From Bremerella alba (GTDB lineage: Bacteria > Planctomycetota > Planctomycetia > Pirellulales > Pirellulaceae): 64,000 bases of DNA. The notes under the pieces were generated by a model, which had not been told where the DNA came from, did not search any database, and saw only the letters and a list, made by a program, of their open reading frames with translations. The stretch is taken from NCBI RefSeq assembly GCF_013618625.1, contig NZ_JABRWO010000016.1, positions 31,001-95,000 on the forward strand, written 5' to 3'. Made by a program: the position numbers and the translations under genes. Position 1 is the stretch's first letter. Each line of letters starts with the position of its first letter. Shown in pieces: positions 17,449 through 26,600 of this stretch.

Positions 17449-17545
17449 AGTAATTTTCGCGAATCCGAAAGACTGGGTAATCCCCGAGGTTGTGTCGATC
17501 TCTGGGACGCGAGCGAGAGAACTCAAGTGGAGGTAATCAGCCCGG

Positions 17546-18040
17546 ATGATCATCCGGAAACCCCGCGTCGAAGACGGCGCGCCGCTTCGTCAGTTGGTCG
17601 CCAATAGCGAAGAGATAGACGATAACTCGTGCTACCTCTATTTGTTGTTGTGCCAAGATTTCGCCGACACATGTGTTGTCGCGGAACTTGAAGGATCAAT
17701 TGTTGGCTTTGTCACCGGCTACTCGCCACCGACTCGGCCGACCTCATTATTCGTTTGGCAAGTGGTTGTCGCGCCGGAGGCACGACGACAAGGCTTAGCT
17801 AAGCGAATGTTAGAAGCGCTGATTGCTCAATTCCCTGGTGAGAAGCTCGAGTGGGTCGAGGCGACGATAACGCCTGACAACCAGCCATCTCGCCGACTCT
17901 TTGATGCCCTGGCACGTTCAATGCATACGGAAATAGGATTTACTCCTTACTTCCGCGCTGAGCACTTCGGAACCTTTGCCCATGACCCGGAAGAACTTTG
18001 CCGGGTCGGCCCAATTGGCCCCAATCGAGAGAACTCATGA
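17546..18040 (+). CDS. ectA: L-2,4-diaminobutyrate acetyltransferase
   Basis: Acetylates L-2,4-diaminobutyrate at the gamma nitrogen with acetyl-CoA, the second step of ectoine synthesis. The 164 residues form one GNAT domain: IRKPRVEDGAPLRQLVANS at the start, the conserved SCYLYLLLCQDFADTCVVAE, and the acetyl-CoA loop VVAPEARRQGLAKRML. The C-terminal ITPDNQPSRRLFDALAR is characteristic of EctA. GGAGGT at 17529-17534 supports the start. The stop overlaps the ectB start in ATGA, giving translational coupling. Confidence 0.95.
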   Translation: MIIRKPRVEDGAPLRQLVANSEEIDDNSCYLYLLLCQDFADTCVVAELEGSIVGFVTGYSPPTRPTSLFVWQVVVAPEARRQGLAKRMLEALIAQFPGEKLEWVEATITPDNQPSRRLFDALARSMHTEIGFTPYFRAEHFGTFAHDPEELCRVGPIGPNRENS

Positions 18041-19317
18041 ATATTATTGACCGAATGGAATCAAACGTCCGTAGTTACTGTCGTTCGTTCCCAACCACGT
18101 TCAAGACGTCTAAAGATCACTTGATGATCGATGATCGCGGCAAAGCGTACATCGACTTCTTTGCTGGTGCAGGCTCGTTGAACTACGGCCATAACAACGA
18201 AACCCTGAAAAACGCGTTGATCGAATACATCTCCAACGACGGCATTACGCACGCGCTGGACATGACGACGGTCGCCAAGAAGAAGCTTCTGCAATCGATG
18301 CAGGACGTTCTGTTCGCACCGCGCGGCATGGATTACAAGGTGATGTTCCCTGGGCCAACGGGGACCAACGCCGTGGAAAGCGCGCTGAAATTGGCGCGTA
18401 AGGTCACGGGACGACGAAACGTCATCTCGTTCACCAATGGTTTCCACGGAATGACGCTGGGTTCGCTGGCCATTACCGGTAACAGCAGCAAGCGAGCCGG
18501 TGCCGGTGTTTCGCTGCACGATACGACGCACATGCCATTCTGCGATTACTTTGACGCAGAGATGGACACGATCGCGATGATCGAAAATTACCTGGAAGAC
18601 AACAGCAGTGGTATCGACAAGCCGGCTGCGTTCATTCTGGAAACCGTTCAGGCCGAAGGTGGCGTGAATGTGGCCTCGAAGGAATGGTTGCGTCGTATTG
18701 CCGACTTGGCCAAGGCTTCAGGTGCCCTACTGATCCTGGATGATATCCAGGTTGGTTGTGGCCGTACGGGTCCGTTCTTCAGCTTTGAATTTGCCGATAT
18801 CGAGCCAGATATTGTCTGCTTGTCGAAGTCGTTCTCAGGCTACGGCCTACCGCTCGCGGTAGCTCTGATTAAGCCAGAGTTCGATGCGTTCAAGCCAGGC
18901 GAGCATAACGGAACGTTCCGTGGTCATAACCCGGCGTTCGTGACGGCTTCGACTGCCCTCGAAACGTATTGGCGAGATGATCGCTTGTCGAAGGAAGTCC
19001 ACGAAAAGGCCCGTATCATTAAAGATGCGTTCCTAGAAATGGCGGATCGCTACGATGGTAGTGTCCGCGGTCGCGGTATGATTCAGGGGATTGAGTTCTC
19101 TGACAAAACCTTGGCCGGCAAGATTTCGCATTCGGCCTTTGGCCGCGGTTTGATCGTGGAAACGGCTGGACCTAACGACGAAGTATTGAAGGTTCTTCCG
19201 CCACTTACGATCGAGTTCGACGCGTTGAAGGAAGGTCTGCGGATCATCACCGAAGCGATTCACGAGAACTTGAAGTCGGAAGGTTCCACCAAAACGGTTG
19301 TTCCTGCCAAGTCGTAA
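18037..19317 (+). CDS. ectB: Diaminobutyrate-2-oxoglutarate aminotransferase
   Basis: A PLP-dependent class III aminotransferase making L-2,4-diaminobutyrate from aspartate semialdehyde and glutamate, the first ectoine-specific step. It has 426 residues from the ATG at 18037, which overlaps ectA; a longer frame upstream is not used. Features: FFAGAGSLNYGHNN, the PLP phosphate-binding GPTGTNAVESALKLARK, NGFHGMTLGSLAITGN, the Asp that holds the cofactor in LILDDIQVGCGRTG, and the Schiff-base Lys in CLSKSFSGYGLPL. The C-terminus is complete. A strong terminator follows about 65 bases downstream, before ectC. Confidence 0.95.
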   Translation: MNIIDRMESNVRSYCRSFPTTFKTSKDHLMIDDRGKAYIDFFAGAGSLNYGHNNETLKNALIEYISNDGITHALDMTTVAKKKLLQSMQDVLFAPRGMDYKVMFPGPTGTNAVESALKLARKVTGRRNVISFTNGFHGMTLGSLAITGNSSKRAGAGVSLHDTTHMPFCDYFDAEMDTIAMIENYLEDNSSGIDKPAAFILETVQAEGGVNVASKEWLRRIADLAKASGALLILDDIQVGCGRTGPFFSFEFADIEPDIVCLSKSFSGYGLPLAVALIKPEFDAFKPGEHNGTFRGHNPAFVTASTALETYWRDDRLSKEVHEKARIIKDAFLEMADRYDGSVRGRGMIQGIEFSDKTLAGKISHSAFGRGLIVETAGPNDEVLKVLPPLTIEFDALKEGLRIITEAIHENLKSEGSTKTVVPAKS

Positions 19318-19382
19318 TCGACTACAAACAATAGATACCCCGATGGTATCATCCGTAAGGATGGTGCTCCGGAATAAACCTG

Positions 19383-19422
19383 CCGGGGGCCTCTGCTAAT
19401 GTGGAGTGCCCCCGGTTTTTTT
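19383..19422 (+). terminator. Intrinsic terminator between ectB and ectC
   Basis: CCGGGGGC (19383-19390) pairs with GCCCCCGG (19408-19415) across a 17-nt loop and is followed directly by T7 (19416-19422). A smaller inverted repeat, GATACC/GGTATC, precedes it at 19334-19350. The terminator should end most ectAB transcripts before ectC, which starts 70 bases later. Confidence 0.88.
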
Positions 19423-19492
19423 AATGCTGATACAATCACCCGCTAGGGTTTGCCCCAACAATCAGTTCACGATAGACACAGGAGAAAGTGAC

Positions 19493-19882
19493 ATGCTGGT
19501 ACGAAGTTTAGAAGAGATCAAAGGGACCGAACGCGACGTTGAAGGTGGCAATTGGAACAGCCGTCGTCTTCTGCTTGCAGGTGACAAGATGGGGTTCTCG
19601 CTGCATGACACGATCTTGCGCGAAGGTACCACCACTCCGATCCACTACCAGAACCACCTCGAAGCGGTCTACTGCGTTGAGGGGCATGCGACTGTTGAGC
19701 TTGTACCCAGTGGCGAGAAGTTCGAGATCAAGCCTGGTACCGTCTATGCACTGGACAAGAACGACAATCATTTGCTGACTGCCCACGTCGATACGCGTAT
19801 GGTTTGCGTGTTCAATCCGGCTGTGGTCGGCACGGAAGTCCACGACGAAAATGGCGTCTATCCAGCGGCGACAGACAGTTAA
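19493..19882 (+). CDS. ectC: L-ectoine synthase
   Basis: Cyclises N-gamma-acetyl-diaminobutyrate to ectoine with loss of water. The 129 residues are the usual EctC length and form a single cupin. The start at 19493 follows AGGAGAAAG; an in-frame start 87 bases earlier lies in the terminator region and is not credible. Conserved features: the opening MLVRSLEEIKGTERDV, the active-site stretch PIHYQNHLEAVYCVEGHATV with the metal-binding and catalytic residues, and ALDKNDNHLL near the end. It lies beyond a strong terminator, so it needs its own promoter or read-through. Confidence 0.95.
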   Translation: MLVRSLEEIKGTERDVEGGNWNSRRLLLAGDKMGFSLHDTILREGTTTPIHYQNHLEAVYCVEGHATVELVPSGEKFEIKPGTVYALDKNDNHLLTAHVDTRMVCVFNPAVVGTEVHDENGVYPAATDS

Positions 19883-19894
19883 AGCCTGGTTATC

Positions 19895-19948
19895 CGACGC
19901 ATCATGCAGTTCCCAGCGGTTACCCCAAAACCGCTGGGGCATGCGTCG
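19895..19948 (+). other. Long stem-loop between ectC and ectD
   Basis: Two nested perfect stems: the outer CGACGCAT (19895-19902) with ATGCGTCG (19941-19948), and the inner CCCAGCGGTT (19912-19921) with AACCGCTGGG (19929-19938), loop of seven bases. No T-run follows, so it is more likely an mRNA-stabilising or factor-dependent element than an intrinsic terminator. Confidence 0.75.
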
Positions 19949-20055
19949 TGAATCCTGAAGGGTCCCTGACCGGATCGCGACCACCCTTATACGGTGTCAA
20001 CCGTAAGGACCGTCGAACCCACGAATCACACTCCCATCATTCTCTTTGAAGGACA

Positions 20056-20937
20056 ATGTCGCAAAGATCTTCACTTGATACCGACCCGTACGCATCGCGT
20101 TTTAGTAATTCCTGGAAACTAGCGTCTCGCCAGGATCCAGTCGTTTGGGATATGGACGCTTCTGGTCCGCTTTCCCGCCAGCAGCTATTGGATTTTGAAG
20201 CTCGGGGTTATTCGGCTTTTCCCCAGCTAGTGAGTGCGAATCGCGCCCGGAGTTTACTGGCCGAGGCACGCCATCTCCAAAGCTCTCTTGATCCCCATCT
20301 CGATCACGTAATCTCGGAACCGACAAGCCAAGAGATCCGCTCGATCTTCCGCGTTCACGAAGATAACGCGTATTTCGCCAAGGTTTGCCGTGATGAGAGT
20401 ATTGTGGGGATCGCCAGGCAGATCCTTGGTAGCGAAGTTTATCTCCACCAATCACGCATCAACTTCAAGCCGGCCTTTCAGGGCAAAGAGTTCTTCTGGC
20501 ATTCTGACTTTGAAACCTGGCATATGGAAGACGGAATGCCCCGTATGCGTGCGGTGAGCATTTCGATCAGCCTGACTGAGAACAACGAGTTCAATGGTCC
20601 GTTGATGTTGGTCCGTGGCTCACATAAGTCTTACGTCCGCTGTGTGGGGGAAACGCCCGACGAGCATTTCCGTAGTTCGCTGAAGAAGCAAGAGTACGGC
20701 GTGCCCAGCCGCGAGGCGCTTCATCTGTTGGTCGAACAGGGCGAAATCGTCGCTCCCAAAGGGGGGCCTGGCTCAGCCGTGATGTTCGACTGCAACACGA
20801 TGCACGCCTCGGTAGGGAACTTGAGCCCTTACCCACGGACCAATTTGTTCCTGGTCTTTAACAGTGTCGACAACCCGCTGGAAGCACCTTTTGGCGGAAC
20901 CGAGCCGCGACCGAGGTTTTTAAGCTATCGACCTTAA
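20056..20937 (+). CDS. ectD: Ectoine 5-hydroxylase
   Basis: An Fe(II)/2-oxoglutarate dioxygenase that converts ectoine to 5S,5S-hydroxyectoine. It has 293 residues, close to the family length. The signature FFWHSDFETWHMEDGMPRMR carries the His and Asp iron ligands and the EctD-specific substrate residues; the third ligand is in the late HASVGNLSPYPRTN segment, whose Arg would bind 2-oxoglutarate. The N-terminal DPYASRFSN and DPVVW patches are also typical. The gene ends four bases from the converging MarR gene. It is separated from ectC by 173 bp containing a long stem-loop. Confidence 0.95.
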   Translation: MSQRSSLDTDPYASRFSNSWKLASRQDPVVWDMDASGPLSRQQLLDFEARGYSAFPQLVSANRARSLLAEARHLQSSLDPHLDHVISEPTSQEIRSIFRVHEDNAYFAKVCRDESIVGIARQILGSEVYLHQSRINFKPAFQGKEFFWHSDFETWHMEDGMPRMRAVSISISLTENNEFNGPLMLVRGSHKSYVRCVGETPDEHFRSSLKKQEYGVPSREALHLLVEQGEIVAPKGGPGSAVMFDCNTMHASVGNLSPYPRTNLFLVFNSVDNPLEAPFGGTEPRPRFLSYRP

Positions 20938-20941
20938 AGCC

Positions 20942-21454
20942 TTACGTCAGCCGAGATCGATCTTCGCGGGGTTCGAATTCCGCAGAGATCACCGGTTCGG
21001 CATCCAGGTCGGCGGCTTCCATCAACTCGACCACTTGCTCGAGCGATACGACAAGGCCACGTAGTTCGTCTTCCTGCAACGAGGTCAGGCGATTGACGAA
21101 TTGTTCCTGCAGAGGCGTCGGAATACCGGCAAGCTTCTGCTTGCCCGTTTCGGTCAAGTGAATTAATACGCGTCGACGATCGGGGCTGTTGCGAATCCGC
21201 TCGATGAGTTGCCCCCGTTCCATACGTTCTAAAATTCTGGAAACGGTGGGAGCCGCCAGCCCAACGCGGCTGGAAACCTGGGCGGCCGTCACTTCATCTT
21301 TCTCTTGAGACAGATCACGAATGGCCCGCAAGCACAGCAGTTGTGGAAGGGTCAACCCAGAGTTTCTTGCTAACGAGCGAGAGTACTGAGAAGTCTTCAG
21401 AATAACCCGACGAATGGCCCGTAACATTCGTTCAACTAGGTCATGTTCTTCCAT
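20942..21454 (-). CDS. MarR-family transcriptional regulator, probable ectoine regulator
   Basis: A 170-residue winged-helix protein. The N-terminal helix pair (VERMLRAIRRVILKTSQYS) leads to the recognition part VTAAQVSSRVGLAAPTVSRI, then the wing RNSPDRRRVLIHLTETG. MarR proteins bind pseudo-palindromes as dimers. In other bacteria a MarR member, EctR, represses ect genes, and it usually lies next to them. The position here, convergent with ectD with a four-base gap, supports the same role by inference. Its own upstream region has a perfect 10-bp palindrome, CCTGATCAGG, at 21514-21523, which could be an autoregulatory site. Confidence 0.88.
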   Translation of the reverse strand: MEEHDLVERMLRAIRRVILKTSQYSRSLARNSGLTLPQLLCLRAIRDLSQEKDEVTAAQVSSRVGLAAPTVSRILERMERGQLIERIRNSPDRRRVLIHLTETGKQKLAGIPTPLQEQFVNRLTSLQEDELRGLVVSLEQVVELMEAADLDAEPVISAEFEPREDRSRLT

Positions 21455-21697
21455 TAGACAGAAGGTTTCACGGGTTCATAGCGATCAAGAAAGACATCTT
21501 CCTCCAATCTATCCCTGATCAGGAAATGTGTCGATACCGCGGTGGTGGGTTTGGGCTTAAGAGTATGGCAAACTTCGTAGACTAAACGTGAAATGTTCAA
21601 CTCGTACGATGTTATCGAAGACTTGTTTAGCACTTGTGGGGCAAGGGAAACAATAAAGACTTGGGATGGCTGTCATAATTTTGTCGCTTGACGGCAC

Positions 21698-21712
21698 TAG
21701 ACGACTGGTCTA
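21698..21712. promoter_or_regulatory. TetR-type operator upstream of tetR gene
   Basis: TAGACGACTGGTCTA is a palindrome with 5-bp arms (TAGAC, GTCTA) around a 5-base spacer. Fourteen of its bases recur exactly upstream of the efflux genes at 22373-22386. It lies where the tetR promoter should be. Confidence 0.75.
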
Positions 21713-21754
21713 ATATTGCGGAAACACCTTAAATGGATAATAGGTAGCGAATTA

Positions 21755-22342
21755 GTGGGCAACGAAACGAAAAGCGAAATCATCGAGGCAGGCCGCAAGG
21801 CGATGATTGCCAAGAGTTACAACGGAGTCGGTTTGAACGAGATTCTGACCGACGCCGGAGTACCCAAGGGGTCGTTCTATCACTTCTTTAAGTCGAAGGA
21901 AGAACTGGGCGTGGCGGTTATCGAAGCTTCGGTAAACGAGAATACCGAAAAACTTCGCCGAGCTTTAACCGATCCGAAGTGGAGTCCCCTCAATAGGTTG
22001 GAGCAATACTTCATTTGGGCTCGCGACGATATTAACTCTCGCGAGTTGCGGCAGGAATGCTTGATATGCAAGCTGGCTTTAGAGTTGTCCTCTTTGAGTG
22101 AACCTTTGCGGGACGCGGTGCGTCAGGGATGGAATCAGTGGCGGGTCATCATGACCCAATGTCTTCGCGAAGCCCAAGAGGCAAGCGAGATAGATTCGTC
22201 CCACGATCCCGAATCGCTGGCCGAGTTCATCATTTACTCCTTCGAGGGGGCAATGATTCGCGTTCAGGTGGATAACAACATTCGACCCGTGAACCAATTC
22301 CTGCATTTTGTCTTCCAGGTATTACTGAAGCAGGCGGTTTGA
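21755..22342 (+). CDS. TetR-family repressor of the adjacent RND efflux genes
   Basis: A 195-residue TetR-type regulator. I favour the GTG at 21755, which begins VGNETKSEIIEAGRKAM, over a TTG 39 bases upstream, since the family normally starts close to this helix. The helix-turn-helix is VGLNEILTDAGVPKGSFYHFF. The C-terminal ligand-binding domain is helical, with ECLICKLALELSSLS holding two Cys that might sense reactive compounds, as in NemR-like proteins; this is inference. A palindrome precedes the gene, and the same sequence precedes the efflux genes, so it likely controls both. Confidence 0.85.
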   Translation: MGNETKSEIIEAGRKAMIAKSYNGVGLNEILTDAGVPKGSFYHFFKSKEELGVAVIEASVNENTEKLRRALTDPKWSPLNRLEQYFIWARDDINSRELRQECLICKLALELSSLSEPLRDAVRQGWNQWRVIMTQCLREAQEASEIDSSHDPESLAEFIIYSFEGAMIRVQVDNNIRPVNQFLHFVFQVLLKQAV

Positions 22343-22372
22343 AACCTTTGTCTTTGGTATGGCATCATACAG

Positions 22373-22386
22373 AGACGACTGGTCTA
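22373..22386. promoter_or_regulatory. Second TetR-type operator, upstream of efflux genes
   Basis: AGACGACTGGTCTA is identical over 14 bases to 21699-21712. It lies about 33 bases before the adaptor gene start, next to a possible -10 element (TATATT), where bound repressor would block transcription. It follows the tetR stop by about 30 bases. Confidence 0.75.
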
Positions 22387-22418
22387 CTATATTAACAGCA
22401 GTGGAGATGGAGAAGGGT

Positions 22419-23570
22419 ATGCGTATCATTCTGATGACACTCGCCGGACTGGCGGTGGTATCTCCGGGCATGGCACAAATGCCGCCGGCAGCCGTTCGGG
22501 CTGTGCCTGCAACGATGCAGACCGTGGAACCGCATCATCGTTTTACGGGAAGTTTAAAAGCCGTCGCACGCGGTGCCGTAGCAGCACTGGAAGATGGCCG
22601 TGTGCTTGAAGTCACGGTCCGCGAAGGAGCGACGGTCGAAAAAGATGACGTGATTGCCCGCATCGATGCTCGCCGACTGGAAGCCCAGAAGGGTGAACTC
22701 GAGGCCGCATTTGGTACAGCCGAAGCGTTGATCGCTCAGCGTGAAGCGGAACTTCGTCAGGCTAACTTGGACATGGACCGCTCGGCATCGCTGATACGCA
22801 ACAACGCAATTTCCAAACAGCAGCACGAACGAAGCGAAACCGAGCTGACGATTGCCCAAGCCAAGCTGTCGACCGATCGACGTCGGCTCGATGAACTTCG
22901 CCGCAAGTTGGACCTGGTTCAAGTCCGTCTCGACGATACCGAAGTTCGAGCGCCTTACAACGGCCAGGTGATTATGCGGCATACTGAACCGGGCGAGTGG
23001 ATTCGGGCTGGCGAGCCCTTCGTGACGCTGGTCTCAACCGGCCAGGTCGAAGCGTGGCTGGAAGTTCCTGAACGATACGCAGGCACCGTCTCGCAGCACG
23101 CACAGCAGGTACCGGTTCACATTGTGGGTACCGATCGTAAGTTTGTTTCCGCATCGGCCAAACGTGTGCACGAAGTTCATCCACGGACGCGCATGTTTCA
23201 GTATGTGCTGACCCTCGATGCCCAGGATGCGATTCTCGCCCCCGGTATGTCGGTGGAAGCCTGGCTGCCGACCGGTCCGGCTCAGCCATCGTTGACGGTG
23301 CCTAAGGATGCCATCATTCGCTCGGCAGGGATGGCTTATGTCTTTAAAGCGGTCGAAAGCGAGGGGCAGGCAACGGCCGTTCGGACATCGGTTTCCGTGA
23401 AGTTTGAAACGGGCAGCATGGCCGTCGTCGAGTCACCTCAGCTTGCCGACGGCGACTTGGTGGTCGTCGAAGGGAACGAGCGGCTGTTCCCTGGTACTCC
23501 GATCGCCGTTTCCCAGGAGCCTCCGATGAATGCCACCACGGCAGTCAATATGCCGACCAAGCCTCGCTAA
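22419..23570 (+). CDS. RND efflux periplasmic adaptor (membrane fusion protein)
   Basis: A HlyD/AcrA-family adaptor linking the inner-membrane RND pump to an outer-membrane channel. It has 383 residues from the ATG at 22419, preceded by GGAGAAGG; longer frames upstream overlap the operator. A signal peptide (ILMTLAGLAVVSPGMAQM) is present, without a lipobox. The lipoyl half-motif GRVLEVTVREGATVEKDDVI precedes a coiled-coil hairpin (about 85-155, rich in EAELRQANLDMDRS), then APYNGQVIMRHTEPGEWI and a beta-barrel. It is cotranscribed with the pump gene 80 bases downstream and probably regulated by the TetR upstream. No outer-membrane factor gene is nearby. Confidence 0.9.
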   Translation: MRIILMTLAGLAVVSPGMAQMPPAAVRAVPATMQTVEPHHRFTGSLKAVARGAVAALEDGRVLEVTVREGATVEKDDVIARIDARRLEAQKGELEAAFGTAEALIAQREAELRQANLDMDRSASLIRNNAISKQQHERSETELTIAQAKLSTDRRRLDELRRKLDLVQVRLDDTEVRAPYNGQVIMRHTEPGEWIRAGEPFVTLVSTGQVEAWLEVPERYAGTVSQHAQQVPVHIVGTDRKFVSASAKRVHEVHPRTRMFQYVLTLDAQDAILAPGMSVEAWLPTGPAQPSLTVPKDAIIRSAGMAYVFKAVESEGQATAVRTSVSVKFETGSMAVVESPQLADGDLVVVEGNERLFPGTPIAVSQEPPMNATTAVNMPTKPR

Positions 23571-23650
23571 CTGACGGCTGCCATGGGAGTGAGCCTGGCA
23601 GCTTCCTGATGCAAGAAGTGCACGTAAGCAAAATACCTTAGGACTTCGAT

Positions 23651-26600
23651 ATGAACTTCATCCAACTTGCGGTCAGGCAGCCTATTACGGTCGCGGTGGG
23701 GGTGATCCTCAGCATCATGGCCGGCGTTCTCGCTTTCACGCGAATGCCCATTCGTATGACGCCCGAGGTTGAGTCGGTCGTTGTTTCCGTGATGACCTAC
23801 TGGGAAAACGCGTCGGCCCAGGAAATCGAATCCGATGTGATCGAAGAGCAGGAACAACGGCTCGGAGATCTATCCGGGCTGGTTTCCATGACCAGTATCA
23901 GCCAACCAGGCTCAGGTCAGATCCGTCTTGAATTCATGACCGGCACGAACATCGACGATGCCATGTCAGAAGTCGATCAGAAACTGTCGGAAGTCTCGGG
24001 CTATCCGGCCGAAGTCGATCAACCTCAGGTCGAAGACTTCGATCCCGAATCGGTCGACTATATCTCTTGGATCGGGCTGGCATCGACTGACCCGAACTTC
24101 GACGCGACCACGCTGTACGACTTCATGGAGCGGCGGCTGCGTCCGCGATTCGAACGCATCCCCGGCGTTTCTCAGGTGGGGATTCGAGGTGCCCGGGAAA
24201 AGGAAGTTCAAATACGTGTCGATCCGGTGGCCTTGGCTCAGCGGGGGATCACGTACCAGGAACTGGTCAACGCGCTGCAGTACAACAACGGCAACTTCTC
24301 TGGAGGCAAGCTACCCGAAGGCAAGAGCGATATTCGCGTGCGAAGCGTCGGTCGGTTCCGCGATGCTCAGTGGGTTGAAAGCCTGGTGATTCGCCGCGAG
24401 CAATCCGGCCCCATTTATCTGCGTGATGTGGCGACGGTACAAGAGGCCCACAAGGAAATGACCGAATGGGTCCGGGCACGCGGGCAGACGATGCCGTTTT
24501 TTAATTTCATGCTCGAGAGCGGCGGCAACCTACTGGAAACGATGGAGGGCATTAAGCAGGAAGTCGACGAGCTGAATCAGCCTGGGGGCGTGTTAGAGCA
24601 AGAGGCTAAACGGCTGGGCGTGAACGGCACCTTCGAGTTGGTGCAAACCTACGATTCAACGACTTATGTGGTCGATGCCATTGCTCTGGTCGAAGGCAAT
24701 ATCCTGATGGGGAGCATGCTTGCCGTTTTGACGTTACTGCTGTTTCTGCGATCGCTTCGCACGATTGGGATCATTGCGATTGCAATTCCGATTTCGACCG
24801 TGATTGCAGTGGTGGTGATGGTGGCGATGGGGCGCTCGATGAATATCATCTCGCTCGCTGGGATGGCATTCGCGGTGGGAATGGTGGTCGATAACGCGAT
24901 CGTCGTGATTGAGAATATCTTCCGCCATATCGAAATGGGTAAGTCGGCAACCAAAGCAGCGGTCGACGGGACAAAGGAAGTTTCCGGAGCTGTTCTCGCT
25001 TCGACGCTAACGACCCTGGTGGTCTTTTTTCCGATCCTCTTGATTGAAGAACAAGCGGGGCAGCTCTTCCGCGACATTGCGTTGGCGATCATGGCGGCGG
25101 TGGGGGTGAGTTTTGTTGTTTCTACGACGGTGATTCCTTCAGCTGCCGGGCAGTGGCTCAAAGCAAAGTCGATCCAACAGCATGCTCATGAGTCGGCAGT
25201 AATGAAAAACCCCAACGCCAAACCGAAGACATTCCGGGCACGTGTGTGGGAATTCTTCACGACCATTACTAATGTACCGGCGATGGTGGGCAGCACCGTG
25301 TTCGCGATGATTGGCAATTGGACCACGCGTTTGCTGGTGATCACAGGGTTTGGGGTGGCAACGATTGTGGGAATTTGGTTTCTGATTCCACCGCTCGATT
25401 ATCTACCGACCGGTAATCGAAATATCGTGCTGGGAATGTTACTTCCTCCTCCTGGATACAATGTGGATCAATTGTCGGAAATCGGTGCCCGGATGGAGTC
25501 TAAGATTAAGCCAGCCTGGGAAGCCGCCGGCGATAAATTCGGAGCCGAAGCAGTGCTTCGCGGCCACGAGTGGGACGGCGAGGACCATCGCGAACTTGTG
25601 CCGATGATGGGTTCGGACGAGATGGTGATGCCACCTCCGCTGGATCATTACTTTCTGGTTGCCTGGGATGGTCGCGTGTTTCAAGTGGCGATCTCGAAGG
25701 ATAAGGAAAAGGTCGTTGACGCACTGCCGCTCTTTGGGGCAGCGGCCGGCGGAGATCAGGCTCCGGGGGTGATCAACTTCGCGTTTCAGCTGCCGCTGTT
25801 CCGAACCGGCGGAACCACCGGTTCAGCGATCAAAATCGACTTGGTTGGGGACGATTTGGATCGTGTGAGCGGAGCCGCAGGGGCATTGCTGGGAACGCTT
25901 ATGGAAAAGTACGGCCCGTATAGCGTTACACCGGAACCCGCTAACTTCGCCTTGCCGACGCCGGAGATTCGGATCACGCCGAACGACGAACGTCTGCAAG
26001 ATGTGAACATGACCCGGCGTGATATCGGCCTAGCTGTGGCGGCGAGTGGGGATGGGATCTTGCTGCCACGAGCGTTTGATGTTGGTGGCGAACTGAAGGA
26101 CCTGAAGATCGTCAACATCGAGGCACTGCAAAGCGATCCTACCAACGCGATGTTCAATTCACCCATTGCCACGCCCAGTGGTGCTGTTGTCGACCTGGAA
26201 AGCCTGGCGACGCCTGAACGTGTCGAGGCCGCCGATCAAATCAAACACGTCGACCGACAGCGAGCGGTAACGCTTCAGTTCACTCCACCGCAAGGGTTGC
26301 CACTGCAAGAGGCCATCAACGAAGTGGAAGCAACCGTTGCTGAACTTCGCGAAGCTGGGGCCATCGCCCCCGACGTCGAGATGCAGTTAGCCGGTTCTGC
26401 CGGGCAGCTTTCTCAGATTCGTCAAGCGTTGATGGGAGACGGCACGATCGTGGGGACGTTGTTTAGTTCGCTCTTTTTAGCCCTGGTGATTGTCTATCTG
26501 CTGATGGTGGTGTTGTTCCAAAGTTGGGCGTATCCGTTGGTGATTATGGTGAGCGTGCCGCTCGCGTTGTTGGGGGGATTCGCCGGGCTGGCGGTGGTGC

